From the NCBI RefSeq assembly GCF_027497995.1, contig NZ_JAODBT010000001.1, positions 372,001 through 436,000 of the forward strand: 64,000 bases of DNA. The letters are read 5' to 3'. The notes below the pieces were generated by a model. It worked only from the letters and a program-made list of their open reading frames with translations, was not told where the DNA came from and made no database searches. Origin of the DNA: Stenotrophomonas sp. Iso1. Its GTDB lineage: Bacteria > Pseudomonadota > Gammaproteobacteria > Xanthomonadales > Xanthomonadaceae. Of this stretch, positions 37,039 to 46,956 are shown piece after piece (position 1 is the stretch's first letter; the number at the start of each line of letters is the position of its first letter). The position numbers and the translations under genes were made by a program.

Positions 37039-38112
37039 TCACACCGCGCCTGCCGGTACTGCGGGACAGTGATTGTTGTCGCCGGATTCGGCGAACCAAT
37101 GGTTGACCACGTTGGAGAGACGGTCCAGACGCATTGGCAGGGTCAGATGATCTTCGCCTGCCACTTCCAGATAGCGTGCATGCGGTGCCGCCGCTGCCAA
37201 TGCACGGCCCTGTGCTACTGGGATGTGCGCATCGTCGCGGCCATGCACGAGCAGCACACAGGCCGGCACCTGCGCCAATGCCTGGCCGACATCCACGCGA
37301 TCCAGATCAATGCCGAGCTTGTGATCAGTTGCTGCGATGGCGTCGTCCAGGCCACTGCCGCCGTACTGCCAACGGGCAAGCGGCAGGGCGACGTAGTCAC
37401 TCAGGCGTTCGGGTGGGCGCGACAACATATGCGGCACCATCGTGCGGATCGCCTGACCGGCGTTGTCGAAGGACTCCATGGCCACCACGCTGCGCAGCTG
37501 CGGGCCAAGTTCGCGCGCGGCGAAAATCGCCGTTGCCGCGCCATAGGAAACGCCGAGCAAATGCACCGGACCACTGATCTGGCCTTCGGCCTTCAATGTC
37601 TGCAGTGCGGCCACGACATCCTCGCCCTCACGCGTGCCGTAGCCCGACGGTGCGTGCCCGGAGCGGCCGTGGTTGCGCAGGTCCAGCGCGATGGTGCGAT
37701 AGCCGTTCTGTGCAAGCTCCAGTGCCCAGGGCAGCAGCGAGCCACCATCCATCATCCAGCCATGCAGCAGGATCACCGTGCCGCGTGGTGCGATGGCAGA
37801 AGGCGCAGGCGCCGAGGCGTCCATGGAAAATTCCGGGAAGTGCTTGCCCTTGCCGAGATAGCGGTAATCCAGCTGATAGTTGCCAGGATCAAATGCAATC
37901 CAATGCAGCCTGACACCGTCGCTGCCAGCAACGCTGCCCTGTTGATGGGGCAATTGCGCCAGCAACGCATCGATGCGCTCGGTGGGAACCAAGGGAGAGG
38001 TGCCGCCGGGTGCGGCGAGGCGCTCGCTCAGCGACAGTGGCGGAACGGGAGACGAGAGAGCAAAGCCGGCCAGCATCACGCAGACGCCAGCCAGCGCCAG
38101 CGAACGAAGCAT
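37039..38112 (-). CDS. Exported alpha/beta hydrolase
   Basis: 357 residues. Signal peptide LRSLALAGVCVMLAGFALSS. Oxyanion motif VILLHGWMMDG (about residues 111-121), nucleophile elbow LLGVSYGAATAIF, catalytic Asp in LVHGRDDAHIPVAQ and His in AGEDHLTLP. Likely a periplasmic or secreted esterase or thioesterase. The start at 38112 is set by the signal peptide. Specificity unknown. Confidence 0.88.
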   Translation of the reverse strand: MLRSLALAGVCVMLAGFALSSPVPPLSLSERLAAPGGTSPLVPTERIDALLAQLPHQQGSVAGSDGVRLHWIAFDPGNYQLDYRYLGKGKHFPEFSMDASAPAPSAIAPRGTVILLHGWMMDGGSLLPWALELAQNGYRTIALDLRNHGRSGHAPSGYGTREGEDVVAALQTLKAEGQISGPVHLLGVSYGAATAIFAARELGPQLRSVVAMESFDNAGQAIRTMVPHMLSRPPERLSDYVALPLARWQYGGSGLDDAIAATDHKLGIDLDRVDVGQALAQVPACVLLVHGRDDAHIPVAQGRALAAAAPHARYLEVAGEDHLTLPMRLDRLSNVVNHWFAESGDNNHCPAVPAGAV

Positions 38113-38298
38113 GGCGGGAACCGATATGGGAACACCGACACCGTAGTCACAAGCGGGCGTTGCATCTACCGCATGGCGATGACAACTAGATGACCGTTGT
38201 GTGGTGTTTGGGTTGCGCGAGTGGCTTTCCGCTGCCGGATGCTGTGCGAGCGTTGTGCTCGTTTGTGCCTTCTCGTGGAAGGGCGTGCGGTGGGTGAT

Positions 38299-38358
38299 GA
38301 GGGCAACTGCTGAAAGCTTGCCCTCACCCCAACCCCTCTCCCGCGTGCGGGAGAGGGG
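38299..38358. repeat. Double hairpin with CCCCTCTCCCGC repeat
   Basis: Two hairpins: GAGGGCAA/TTGCCCTC (38299-38325) and CCCCTCTCCCGC/GCGGGAGAGGGG (38333-38358). Lies 54-113 bp past the TonB receptor stop, so it may end that transcript. The second hairpin belongs to a motif that recurs in degraded form near 3530, 8475, 31280 and 44805, which suggests a dispersed element. Confidence 0.55.
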
Positions 38359-38411
38359 CTTCACGTCATGCAATCACGACACGGTGAATCAGCGCCGTTG
38401 CGGCTTCTGGA

Positions 38412-41267
38412 TCAGAAGCGCTGCTGGTACTTCATGTACATGAAACGACCGATGTCGAAGCCACCGTAGTAGGTGAAGCTGCTGTTCGGCTGGCTGTACA
38501 TGATCGGGCCTTCGTGCTTGAACACGTTGTTGACGCCCAGCGACACGGTGCCGTCCCACGGCAACGCGTAACGCACCTGCAGGTCATGGAACGTGTTGGA
38601 ACCCAGCTTGCGGCTCGGCTGCATGTCCGTGTACGGCGACTGGAAGTTCGGCATGTTGCATTCCGGGCCGCCTTCCAGATCGTACGAGCACTTCTCCTTC
38701 ATGCTGGAGGTGTAACGGGTGGTCCAGCTCGCGCCGAAGTTGCCGTTCTGCCAATCCAGCGTCAGGTTGGAGCGCACGCGGAAGTTGCCTTCCCAGCCGG
38801 TGGACTGCTCAACCGGGGTGGTGTCCACGTTGTCAGCCTTGCGCGACAGGTAGTCCACGTAGGTGGTGTTCCAGCGCAGCGACAGCTGGCCGAACGCCAT
38901 TTCCGGCAGGCGGTAACGGACGCCGAGGTCATAGCCAGCGGTTTCCTGGTAACCGGCGTTGTTCAACGAACGGTTCATGTCGCTGACCTGGCCCTTGTTG
39001 GTGCCGGAGGCGTAGCGGGTGAAGCGGTCGCAGGCCGAGGCGATGCCCTGCACGTAGCACTGGTTGAGGATGTCGGTGGCCGACTCGCCAACGATCACGT
39101 TGTCGATGCGGATCTTCCACCAGTCCAGGCTCAGGTCCAGGCCGGTGACAAAGTCCGGGCTGTAGACCAGGCCCACGGTCCAGGTCGTGGCGGTTTCCGG
39201 CTTCAGCGCGGCGTTGGAGCCGGAGGTGAAGTCGGTGACGGCCTGGACGCCAGAGGTGGTGGCCAGTTCGCCGTCGCCGGTCTTCTGGCGGAAACCGGCG
39301 CCCATGCCGGCGGCGGTACAGCGTGCAGCCACTTCACTGTTGCGTGCGGCAGCGCCGAAGGAGCGGTCGCACGGATCGGTGATGCGGTCACGGGTGGTGA
39401 CGGTGCCGCCGTACAGGTCGTCCACGGTCGGCGCACGGAAACCGGTGCCGTAGGTGGCGCGGACCAGCAACGTGTCGATCGGCTTCCACTTCAGGCCGAA
39501 CTTGCCGTTGGTGGTGCCACCGAAGTTGTTGTAGTCCGAGTAACGGCCCGCCACGTCCAGCGACAGCTCGCGCACGAACGGCAGGTCGGCCAGCAACGGC
39601 ACCTGCAGCTCCATGTACACCTCGTCCAGCTTGTAGTCACCCTGGGTTGGCTTGCCGCTGGTGCCGGCGATCTGGCCGTTCTGCACCATCATGTCCGGGG
39701 TGTAGCTGGCTTCTTCGGTGCGGTGTTCCACGCCCATCGCGGCCATGACGTCGCCGGCCGGCAGGGTGAACAGCGAGCCGGAGATGTTCGCGCTGACCAC
39801 CTTGGTGGTGCTGCGGATATCGTCGACGAAGCTCTTGAACAGGTAGTCGCGCACGGCCGGGTCGCCGCTGAGCGAACCGGGGCTGTTGCTGCCCATCGGT
39901 GCCAGCGGGTTCCACGGCACGCAGCCTTCGATCACGTTGCCAACGCTGCCGCAGCGGGCCACGCCGCTGCCGTCGATGAAGGACGGGCCCACGGCCAGGT
40001 TCACGTTCGGCTGGTACATGCTCTGCAGGGTGCGACGCTCGCCCTCATTGCGGTTGTACATGTAGCTGACGTTCCAGTCCCAGAAGCGCGAACCGGTTTC
40101 GAAGCTGCCTTCCAGACCAATGCTGGCGCGCTTGGTGGTCAGGCTGTTGTTGGTCGCACGCGGAAATTCCTCGGTGCGATGCGAGAACAGCACGTCCTTG
40201 CCCCAGTGGTTGAACGCACTGTCGGCAGACAGTGGCGCACGCGCACCGCTGGCCGACTGCGCGGCGGACACCGAGTACGGGTAACCGGCCAGCTGCTTGA
40301 CCGACTCACGCTCGCTGTACAGCACGTCGGCGACAACGCGCAGGTCGTCGTTGATCTGGAAACCACCATTGGCGAATGCAGACTTGCGCTCCAGCGAGGA
40401 GAGCAGGGTCATGTTGGTCTTGGTGTTGGCGTAGGTGGCCGGGTCACGTGGCTTGAAGTTTTCCACCTTCGACGGATCGCCACCCGGGCCGACGCTGAGC
40501 ACCTTGCCGTCTACGGTGACCGAGCCCCATGCGGTGGTGCCATTGAGGCCATCGGCGGGGTGGTACGGGCCGTTCGGGTACGCGGTGAACTCACGCGCGC
40601 CACCGAGCACCGGGTCTTCCTTCGACTTCTCTGCGCCCACGCTGAACCAGCCGCGGTCGAAGGTCTTGCCGAAGTTGGCGCTGTAGGAGCGCTTCTGGCC
40701 ATCGCCTTCGCTGTACTGGCCGACATAGGCGCTGGCGTTGCCGCCATCGAAGTTCTTGCGGGTGATGACGTTGATCACACCAGCGATGGCATCGGAGCCA
40801 TACAGCGCCGATGCGCCGTCGGTCAGCACTTCAATGCGCTCGACGATGGCCGAGGGAATCGAGCCGACGTCGGAGTAACCGCCGGCGCTGACGCCCATGC
40901 GGCGGCCGTCGATCAACACCAGAGTGCGCTCCGGGCCAAGGTTGCGCAGGCTGACGAACATGCCGCCGTAATCGCGGCCCGACGACAGTGCAGAGGCACG
41001 GCTCAGCGACGGTGCGCCGGCGGCGGTGACGTCCTGCAGGATGTCGGCGACGTTGACGTAGCCCTTCTTTTCGATCTCCGCGCGGGTCAGGGCGATGACC
41101 GGCTGTGCGGTCTCGACGTTGGCCTGGCGGATACGCGAACCCGTGATTTCAATACGGTCCAGCGTGGTGGTGGAATCGTTGGCGTCTTGCGCGAACACAG
41201 GGGCAGTGCAGCTGCTGGCCAACGCGATGGCAATCGCGGTGCGCAGCGGATTCGACTTCAGATACAT
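38412..41267 (-). CDS. TonB-dependent outer-membrane receptor
   Basis: 951 residues. Signal peptide ending APVFAQ, then the TonB-box-like region and plug domain with ITGSRIRQANVETAQPVIAL, LVLIDGRRMGVSAGGYSD and VLTDGASALYGSDAIAGVIN; the last segment MYMKYQQRF ends in Phe as expected for a beta-barrel. The barrel has DPCDRSFG and CSYDLEGGPEC Cys pairs in loops. This plug type is common in Xanthomonadaceae receptors for peptides or sugars. Substrate unknown. A terminator lies 30 bp upstream of the start, an unusual position. Confidence 0.95.
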   Translation of the reverse strand: MYLKSNPLRTAIAIALASSCTAPVFAQDANDSTTTLDRIEITGSRIRQANVETAQPVIALTRAEIEKKGYVNVADILQDVTAAGAPSLSRASALSSGRDYGGMFVSLRNLGPERTLVLIDGRRMGVSAGGYSDVGSIPSAIVERIEVLTDGASALYGSDAIAGVINVITRKNFDGGNASAYVGQYSEGDGQKRSYSANFGKTFDRGWFSVGAEKSKEDPVLGGAREFTAYPNGPYHPADGLNGTTAWGSVTVDGKVLSVGPGGDPSKVENFKPRDPATYANTKTNMTLLSSLERKSAFANGGFQINDDLRVVADVLYSERESVKQLAGYPYSVSAAQSASGARAPLSADSAFNHWGKDVLFSHRTEEFPRATNNSLTTKRASIGLEGSFETGSRFWDWNVSYMYNRNEGERRTLQSMYQPNVNLAVGPSFIDGSGVARCGSVGNVIEGCVPWNPLAPMGSNSPGSLSGDPAVRDYLFKSFVDDIRSTTKVVSANISGSLFTLPAGDVMAAMGVEHRTEEASYTPDMMVQNGQIAGTSGKPTQGDYKLDEVYMELQVPLLADLPFVRELSLDVAGRYSDYNNFGGTTNGKFGLKWKPIDTLLVRATYGTGFRAPTVDDLYGGTVTTRDRITDPCDRSFGAAARNSEVAARCTAAGMGAGFRQKTGDGELATTSGVQAVTDFTSGSNAALKPETATTWTVGLVYSPDFVTGLDLSLDWWKIRIDNVIVGESATDILNQCYVQGIASACDRFTRYASGTNKGQVSDMNRSLNNAGYQETAGYDLGVRYRLPEMAFGQLSLRWNTTYVDYLSRKADNVDTTPVEQSTGWEGNFRVRSNLTLDWQNGNFGASWTTRYTSSMKEKCSYDLEGGPECNMPNFQSPYTDMQPSRKLGSNTFHDLQVRYALPWDGTVSLGVNNVFKHEGPIMYSQPNSSFTYYGGFDIGRFMYMKYQQRF

Positions 41268-41296
41268 CTCTTTCGGCTTTCCTTTATACCTACTAC

Positions 41297-41321
41297 GAAA
41301 AAAGCGCCCTTATAGGGCGCT
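41297..41321 (-). terminator. Terminator just upstream of the TonB receptor gene
   Basis: AGCGCCCT/AGGGCGCT stem with a three-base loop, followed on the minus strand by six T. It is 30 bp before the receptor ATG and ~195 bp past the ABC permease stop, so it either ends the ABC operon or acts as an attenuator for the receptor. Confidence 0.8.
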
Positions 41322-41442
41322 GTGACAGATGCATCACCGTTGGGGGAGGGACGCAGCATCCGCTATCACAGCTCGCTGCCCGCCGAAAACTCGGGCGGGC
41401 GCGCATGATGGACCAAACGGATCGATGCGTGAAGGGACAAGT

Positions 41443-41490
41443 TCCGCCATGCCCATCTGCAATCGTTGCAGATGGGCACGCCATGGCGGA
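41443..41490. repeat. Long imperfect inverted repeat after the ABC operon
   Basis: Outer stem TCCGCCAT/ATGGCGGA and inner 12-bp stem GCCCATCTGCAA/TTGCAGATGGGC with a five-base bulge on one side. No T-tract. It may stabilise the 3' end of the ABC operon message or be part of a leader for the receptor gene. Confidence 0.6.
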
Positions 41491-41516
41491 CCGTCATGGT
41501 GCGGTTGACGAAGGGC

Positions 41517-42824
41517 TCAGGTTTCGCGCAGGGCGGTGGTGATCGGCAGTCGCGCCGCCCGCAGGGCCGGGAACAAACCACCTACCAGGCCAATGCCCAA
41601 CGCCCATTTCAAGCCGCTCCACAACAACGGTGGCGACACTTTGAACTGGAACACCACCTGGCTGAAGTTGTTGCCCAGGGTGGAGACGCTGAAGTTGTTG
41701 AACGCCAGCCACGCGATCGCGCCGCCCAGTAAACCGCCAAGCAACGCCAGAAGCATGGTTTCCAGCATCACCGCGGTCACCACCGGCACGCCGCGGAAAC
41801 CAATGGCGCGCAGCGTAGCGATTTCCCGGGCACGCGTGGCGACTGCCGCATACATGGTGTTGAGCGCACCAAACACTGCGCCCACCGCCATGATTGCGCC
41901 GATCACCGTGCCTAGCACGTTGAGCAGCTTGTTCAAGCCGCCGCCCTGCTTGCGGTAATACTCGCCGGTGGTCTCCACATCCAGTTTCAGGCGGGGGTCG
42001 GCGGCCACGGCGGCTTTGAAGGCTTCAAAGCCCTGCTTGCCTTCGGTGCGGACATTGATCGACTGCCAAGCGCTGCGGTTGTACGTGGTGGCCAGTGTCT
42101 GTGCATCCGTCCATAGCTCGGACTCATGCGCATCGCCCGATTCAAAGATGCCCACCACCGTCCATGCCTGGTTGCCGAGGGTGAGCGTCTTGCCGACGTC
42201 AAGCCCCTGGAACTGCGTCTGCGCACCGCGCCCGGCCACGATCTCGCGCAGGCCGGTGCCGAAGCTGCGGCCTTCGACGATGCGCACCTTGTCGTGCACA
42301 GCCCAGGCCTGCTCGCCGACGCCACGGAACTGCGCGTTGACGTCGGTGCCATCACTGCGTGACGTGAGATTGACTACCTGCGAGACCTCGGCCGACACCA
42401 GCGGGCGACCGTTCTCACTGCGTGCCACGCCGGGCAGGGTTTCCAGCAGCGGAACCTGGTCGCGGGTGATGACTGAATTGGTCTCTGCCTGTGAACCGCC
42501 GCGCAGCACGATGGCGGTGGTGTCATCGCCGGTACTTTCCAGCGTTGCCTGGAAGCCCTGACCCATCGCCAGCATCGCCACCAACACACCGACTACCCCG
42601 GCAATGCCGATCACGATCACTGAGGAGGACCCCCAACGCTGCGGCAGGCTGGCCAGCCCGATACGGGTTGCAGCCAGTGCGAGGCGACCGCTGCGGGTGA
42701 GCAGCAGCCACAGAGTGATGGCAACGGCGACGGCGGCAACACCGATCCACGGTAGTGCGATCCACACGCCCAGACCAACGATCAACAGCACGATCACCAG
42801 CGCGTTTGAAAGAAAGTTCTTCAT
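41517..42824 (-). CDS. MacB/FtsX-type ABC transporter permease
   Basis: 435 residues. Two N-terminal helices, an FtsX/MacB periplasmic core domain (about 100-290), then three C-terminal helices with REIATLRAIGFRGVPVV. Last gene of an operon with a second permease, an ATPase and a MacA-like adaptor. Starts 10 bp after the neighbouring permease, with GGAG upstream. Confidence 0.92.
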   Translation of the reverse strand: MKNFLSNALVIVLLIVGLGVWIALPWIGVAAVAVAITLWLLLTRSGRLALAATRIGLASLPQRWGSSSVIVIGIAGVVGVLVAMLAMGQGFQATLESTGDDTTAIVLRGGSQAETNSVITRDQVPLLETLPGVARSENGRPLVSAEVSQVVNLTSRSDGTDVNAQFRGVGEQAWAVHDKVRIVEGRSFGTGLREIVAGRGAQTQFQGLDVGKTLTLGNQAWTVVGIFESGDAHESELWTDAQTLATTYNRSAWQSINVRTEGKQGFEAFKAAVAADPRLKLDVETTGEYYRKQGGGLNKLLNVLGTVIGAIMAVGAVFGALNTMYAAVATRAREIATLRAIGFRGVPVVTAVMLETMLLALLGGLLGGAIAWLAFNNFSVSTLGNNFSQVVFQFKVSPPLLWSGLKWALGIGLVGGLFPALRAARLPITTALRET

Positions 42825-42834
42825 GTCGTTCTCC

Positions 42835-43995
42835 TTAGCGCCCGGCCAGTGCATCAACGATCTTCAGGCGTTTGGCCCGAAGTGCCGGCAATACGCCCAC
42901 CACCAAACCAATCACCACGATCAGCAATGCACCCACCAACCACGTCTGCGTTGGCACATGCGGTGGCAGCAAGCCCATGGTCTTGGGTGCCATCACAGGT
43001 AGCGCCAACGCCGCCAGGCCGAGGCCGATCACACCGCCCAGGCCGACCAGCAGCACTGCTTCCACCATCACCAGCATCAGCACGGTGCCGTCCTTGAAGC
43101 CCAGCGTCTTGAGCGTGGCCAGTTCGGGGACGCGCTCGCGCACTGCCTGCGCCATGGTGTTGCCGGTGAGCAGCAGCAGGGTGAAGAACACCGCGCCCAT
43201 GATCGAAGTGACGATCATGCCGATGTCGGCAAACTGTTTGATGAAGGCCTGCTGGAACGCCGACTCGGTTTGGCTCTTGGTCTCATGGTCGGAGTTGGCC
43301 GAGATGGCATCGATGGCCTGTGCCACGCGTGAAGCATGGTCCGGGTTGTCCAGTCGCACCGTGTACCAGCTCACCTGGTTCTTGATGTAGTCGTTGGATT
43401 CGTCGAAATACTTCCAGTTCATCATCAACTGGCGCTCTTCGTTGGCGGCAGTGGCGGTGTTCTTGGAGCGGAACGTGCCGACCAGTTGCAGCGGCCAATC
43501 GTTGCTGCCGCCACGCGGGAAGATAGTGGCCTGCAACGGAATGGTGTCGCCGATCTTCCAGCCAAACTGCTTGGCCAGCGATTCACCGACGATGGCACCG
43601 GTGCGGGTGTTGCGGAATGCTTCTACCTGCTCCTTCGGGATCTCGAATTCATTCATGACATCGAAGTAATTCGGTGCGACCGAGAAGTTGGGGAAAAAAT
43701 TCTTCGGGTCCTGATAGATGCCACCGAACCACATGGCGTAGGTCACATCGGTCACGCCTTCTATCTGGCGGATCTGCGATTCCAGGCGGATGGGTATGGT
43801 CTGGGTGATGGACAGCCGTGAACCGACCACCAGCCGGTTGGCACCGGCCACCGAATTACCGCCGCTGGCAAACGCCACGCGCACCGAATCCAGCATGCCG
43901 AACAACAGAAAGGCCGTGACGATCGACAGCAGCGTGAACAACGTACGCGTGCGGCTGCGGAACAGCTGTGCCCAAACCAGTGAAAAATATTTCAT
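42835..43995 (-). CDS. MacB/FtsX-type ABC transporter permease
   Basis: 386 residues with the same architecture: an N-terminal helix after MKYFSLVWAQLFRSRTRTL, a periplasmic MacB core domain, and three C-terminal helices with RERVPELATLKTLGFKDG. GAGGAG precedes the ATG. Probably forms a heterodimer with the downstream permease. Confidence 0.92.
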   Translation of the reverse strand: MKYFSLVWAQLFRSRTRTLFTLLSIVTAFLLFGMLDSVRVAFASGGNSVAGANRLVVGSRLSITQTIPIRLESQIRQIEGVTDVTYAMWFGGIYQDPKNFFPNFSVAPNYFDVMNEFEIPKEQVEAFRNTRTGAIVGESLAKQFGWKIGDTIPLQATIFPRGGSNDWPLQLVGTFRSKNTATAANEERQLMMNWKYFDESNDYIKNQVSWYTVRLDNPDHASRVAQAIDAISANSDHETKSQTESAFQQAFIKQFADIGMIVTSIMGAVFFTLLLLTGNTMAQAVRERVPELATLKTLGFKDGTVLMLVMVEAVLLVGLGGVIGLGLAALALPVMAPKTMGLLPPHVPTQTWLVGALLIVVIGLVVGVLPALRAKRLKIVDALAGR

Positions 43996-44006
43996 GGTTG
44001 CGCTCC

Positions 44007-44693
<687 letters not shown>

Positions 44694-44897
44694 GGATGTT
44701 CCTCAGCGGTGACGTGTTGGGTTTTGGGTTTTGTCGTCCGGTGTGAGAAGCGCGGGACGAGGCAGGCGGAGCGAGGTACGAGGAGCGAGCGGTTGTTTCC
44801 CCCTCCCTTGCGCAAAGCGCAGGGGAGGGTTGGGGAGAGGTGTCGTTGCTCTGGCAGTTGCTTTGCAGTTGCTTTGCTTTGCAGTTGCTTTTGATCT

Positions 44898-45361
44898 GCC
44901 GGGTTCCCTTCCGCAGCGATGGAGCTGGCAGGCAAGACCCCGAAAGGGGCGGCGCACAAGGATGTGCGTCGTTTTTCGACGAGACAGGGATGTCTCGTCG
45001 AAAAATCCTGCCGGCGGAGTGGACCCGCGATGCGAAGCATCGTGGGCGCGGAGGCAGGGTGTGTTTTCTTTGCGCCAGGTTTCTTTGCACAAGCAAAGAA
45101 AGGTGGCTCGCGCCCCTTTAGGGGCACGAAAGCTTTTGCCTTTAGTCCTTGCTGTGCTTCTCACTACTCAAAAGCCGAAGCAGGAACAAGAACAAGTGCA
45201 AGAGCTTTCACTCCCCTCCGGGGAGCGAGTTACTTTTCTTTGCTTGTGCAAAGAAAAGCTAACCAAAAGAAAACACACCCTGCCTACGCGCCTTCCGCGC
45301 TGCACGCCGCCCCCTTCGGGGCCTTGTCCGTCAGCTCCGCCGCTGCGGAAGGGAACCCGGT
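44898..45361. mobile_element. Large palindromic MITE-like repeat
   Basis: The ends GCCGGGTTCCCTTCCGCAGC and its near-complement at 45342-45361 start two ~200-bp arms that match each other in inverted order with interruptions. Internal landmarks pair too: GCAGGGTGTGTTTTCTTT (45053) with AAAGAAAACACACCCTGC-like sequence (45267), and TTTCTTTGCACAAGCAAAGA with its opposite copy. A separate perfect 15-bp hairpin occupies 44972-45005. Reading frames inside it are by-products of the palindrome. I recall similar elements, often misannotated as genes, in Xanthomonadaceae genomes. Confidence 0.7.
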
Positions 45362-45393
45362 AAATCAAAAACAAGAGCAACAGCAACAGCAGG

Positions 45394-45441
45394 ATCAACA
45401 ACAGAATCAACAACAGAATCAACAACAGAATCAACAACGCA
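45394..45441. repeat. 12-bp tandem repeat ATCAACAACAGA
   Basis: Three exact copies (45394-45429) and a partial fourth. It is preceded by CAACAGCAACAG sequence. It flanks the palindromic element; the other flank (44850-44892) has GCAGTTGCTTT repeats. Confidence 0.85.
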
Positions 45442-45497
45442 ACTACCCGGTGATTGGCAGCACCGCGGCACAGGTCACAGCCCAGCGCGCAACGCGC

Positions 45498-46751
45498 TTA
45501 CTTCTCCGCACCTGCCAGCGCCACTTTGTCACCGTCCTTCAATTCATCCGATGGATTGACCACCACCGTCTGCCCGGCACTCAGGCCCGACAACACCTGC
45601 TTGTCCTTGCCCAGCGTGGCGCCGGTCTCCAGCGCCTGCTGCCGCACTTTGTCGTCGGCCTGCACCACGAACGCTACGGGTTTTCCTTCGCGTTGCACGA
45701 TGGCCGTGGCGGGGACGCGCACGCCCTTGGGCACCTCGGTACCTGCAGGAGCGGCTTTCTCCAGGAAGCTCACCCGCACACCCATCTCCGGCACGATGCG
45801 CGGGTCCTTTACGCCCAGTGCGACGCGCACCTTCACCGTGGCCTTGCCGCGGTCGGCGGTGGGAATGATGGCGATCACCTCACCGGGAATCTTCCAGTCC
45901 GGGTAGGCGTTGAGCACGGTTTCCACCGCCATCTTCGGTTGCACACGGCCAATGAAGGCTTCGCCGACTTCCACTTCCACTTCCAGCGAATCCATGTCGA
46001 CGATGGTGCCAATGCCGGTACGGGTGAAGCCGCCACCGGCCGACAGCGGCGACACGATCTCGCCCGGCTGCGCGGCCTTGGCCGTGACTACGCCGGAGAA
46101 CGGTGCGCGCACGATGTTGTTGTCCACGCCCAGGTCGGCGATGGACAAGGCGTCCTGCGCCACCTTGGTGTTGTGCTGTGCGGTCAGCAACTGCGCACGC
46201 AGGCTGTCGCGTGCGGCCACTGCCTGGTCGTACTGTGAGCGCGAGACCAGCTGCTGGCTTACCAGCGATTGCAGGCGTGATGCTTCCGCCTCCGTCTGGC
46301 GCAACTGCGCCTGCAGGCCGCCAATCTGGCTGCGTGCGGCATCCAGCTGTGCGGCGTTGAGACTGCGCTGTGCGTTGGCATCAATGGGGTCGAGCGTGGC
46401 CATCACCTGGCCTTCTTCCACGCGCATGCCTTCTTCGATCATGACCTCGCGCACCTTGCCGGTGATCTTGGCCGAAACCGTCGCCATGCGCCGCGCGACG
46501 ACATAGCCGCTGGCGTCCAGCACCGCGGTGCTGCCGGCGCCCGCCTGGGCCATGGCCACGACCGGTGCGGTTTCCACCGTGATGGCCGGTTTGCGGCTGA
46601 GCAGGGCGCCGATGGCCAAGGCCAGCAGCAACGCCAGGATCAGGCCAAGCACCACCCACAGCCAGCGGCTGGATGAGGACGGGCCGCGCGGCGGCGGGGC
46701 GGCCGAGCGATCAATGCGGAGTTCCTTCAGCAGTTCAGCAGATGCATTCAT
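45498..46751 (-). CDS. MacA-like periplasmic adaptor (membrane fusion protein)
   Basis: 417 residues. Cytoplasmic N-terminus, one membrane helix (about 30-52), a biotinyl-lipoyl domain with KITGKVREVMIEEGMRVEEG, a coiled-coil hairpin of about 70 residues (DANAQRSLNAAQLDAARSQI to the matching return strand), then beta-barrel and proximal domains. It would link the ABC pump to an outer-membrane channel not present here. Start at 46751 lacks a clear ribosome site. Confidence 0.93.
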   Translation of the reverse strand: MNASAELLKELRIDRSAAPPPRGPSSSSRWLWVVLGLILALLLALAIGALLSRKPAITVETAPVVAMAQAGAGSTAVLDASGYVVARRMATVSAKITGKVREVMIEEGMRVEEGQVMATLDPIDANAQRSLNAAQLDAARSQIGGLQAQLRQTEAEASRLQSLVSQQLVSRSQYDQAVAARDSLRAQLLTAQHNTKVAQDALSIADLGVDNNIVRAPFSGVVTAKAAQPGEIVSPLSAGGGFTRTGIGTIVDMDSLEVEVEVGEAFIGRVQPKMAVETVLNAYPDWKIPGEVIAIIPTADRGKATVKVRVALGVKDPRIVPEMGVRVSFLEKAAPAGTEVPKGVRVPATAIVQREGKPVAFVVQADDKVRQQALETGATLGKDKQVLSGLSAGQTVVVNPSDELKDGDKVALAGAEK

Positions 46752-46860
46752 GTGGGAAAGGACGGCGCGAGAGGGGAAATGTGACCGAAAGGTACCGCAA
46801 ACCTGTGTTTCAGGTGGTCTGCAACGGAACGGATGATAGGCATGCAGCACCCCAGATGCA

Positions 46861-46876
46861 GGTGACGGTTGTCACC
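46861..46876 (+). promoter_or_regulatory. Inverted repeat GGTGAC-N4-GTCACC upstream of the ABC/two-component operon
   Basis: A perfect 6-4-6 palindrome 80 bp before the first gene of the operon and 110 bp before the divergent adaptor gene. Good candidate operator for the response regulator encoded in the operon (autoregulation), but no direct proof. Confidence 0.45.
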
Positions 46877-46956
46877 CGCTTCGCCTGACCGCCGTGACTG
46901 TCGACTGCCTGGCCGACGCCTTACCTTGGCGCCATTCCCAGCGAGAGGCGACGGCG

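Noticed and set aside
38514..41315. 933-codon plus-strand frame opposite the TonB receptor
   Set aside because: Antisense shadow of a high-GC gene with Val/Gly/Ala/His-biased composition; the receptor frame is unmistakable.
45361..45441. CRISPR array
   Set aside because: The 12-bp units are directly contiguous without spacers, so this is a simple tandem repeat.
44731..46238. Overlapping reading frames within the palindromic element on both strands
   Set aside because: They derive from the inverted repeat itself, are low complexity or Arg/Lys-rich, and resemble spurious annotations.
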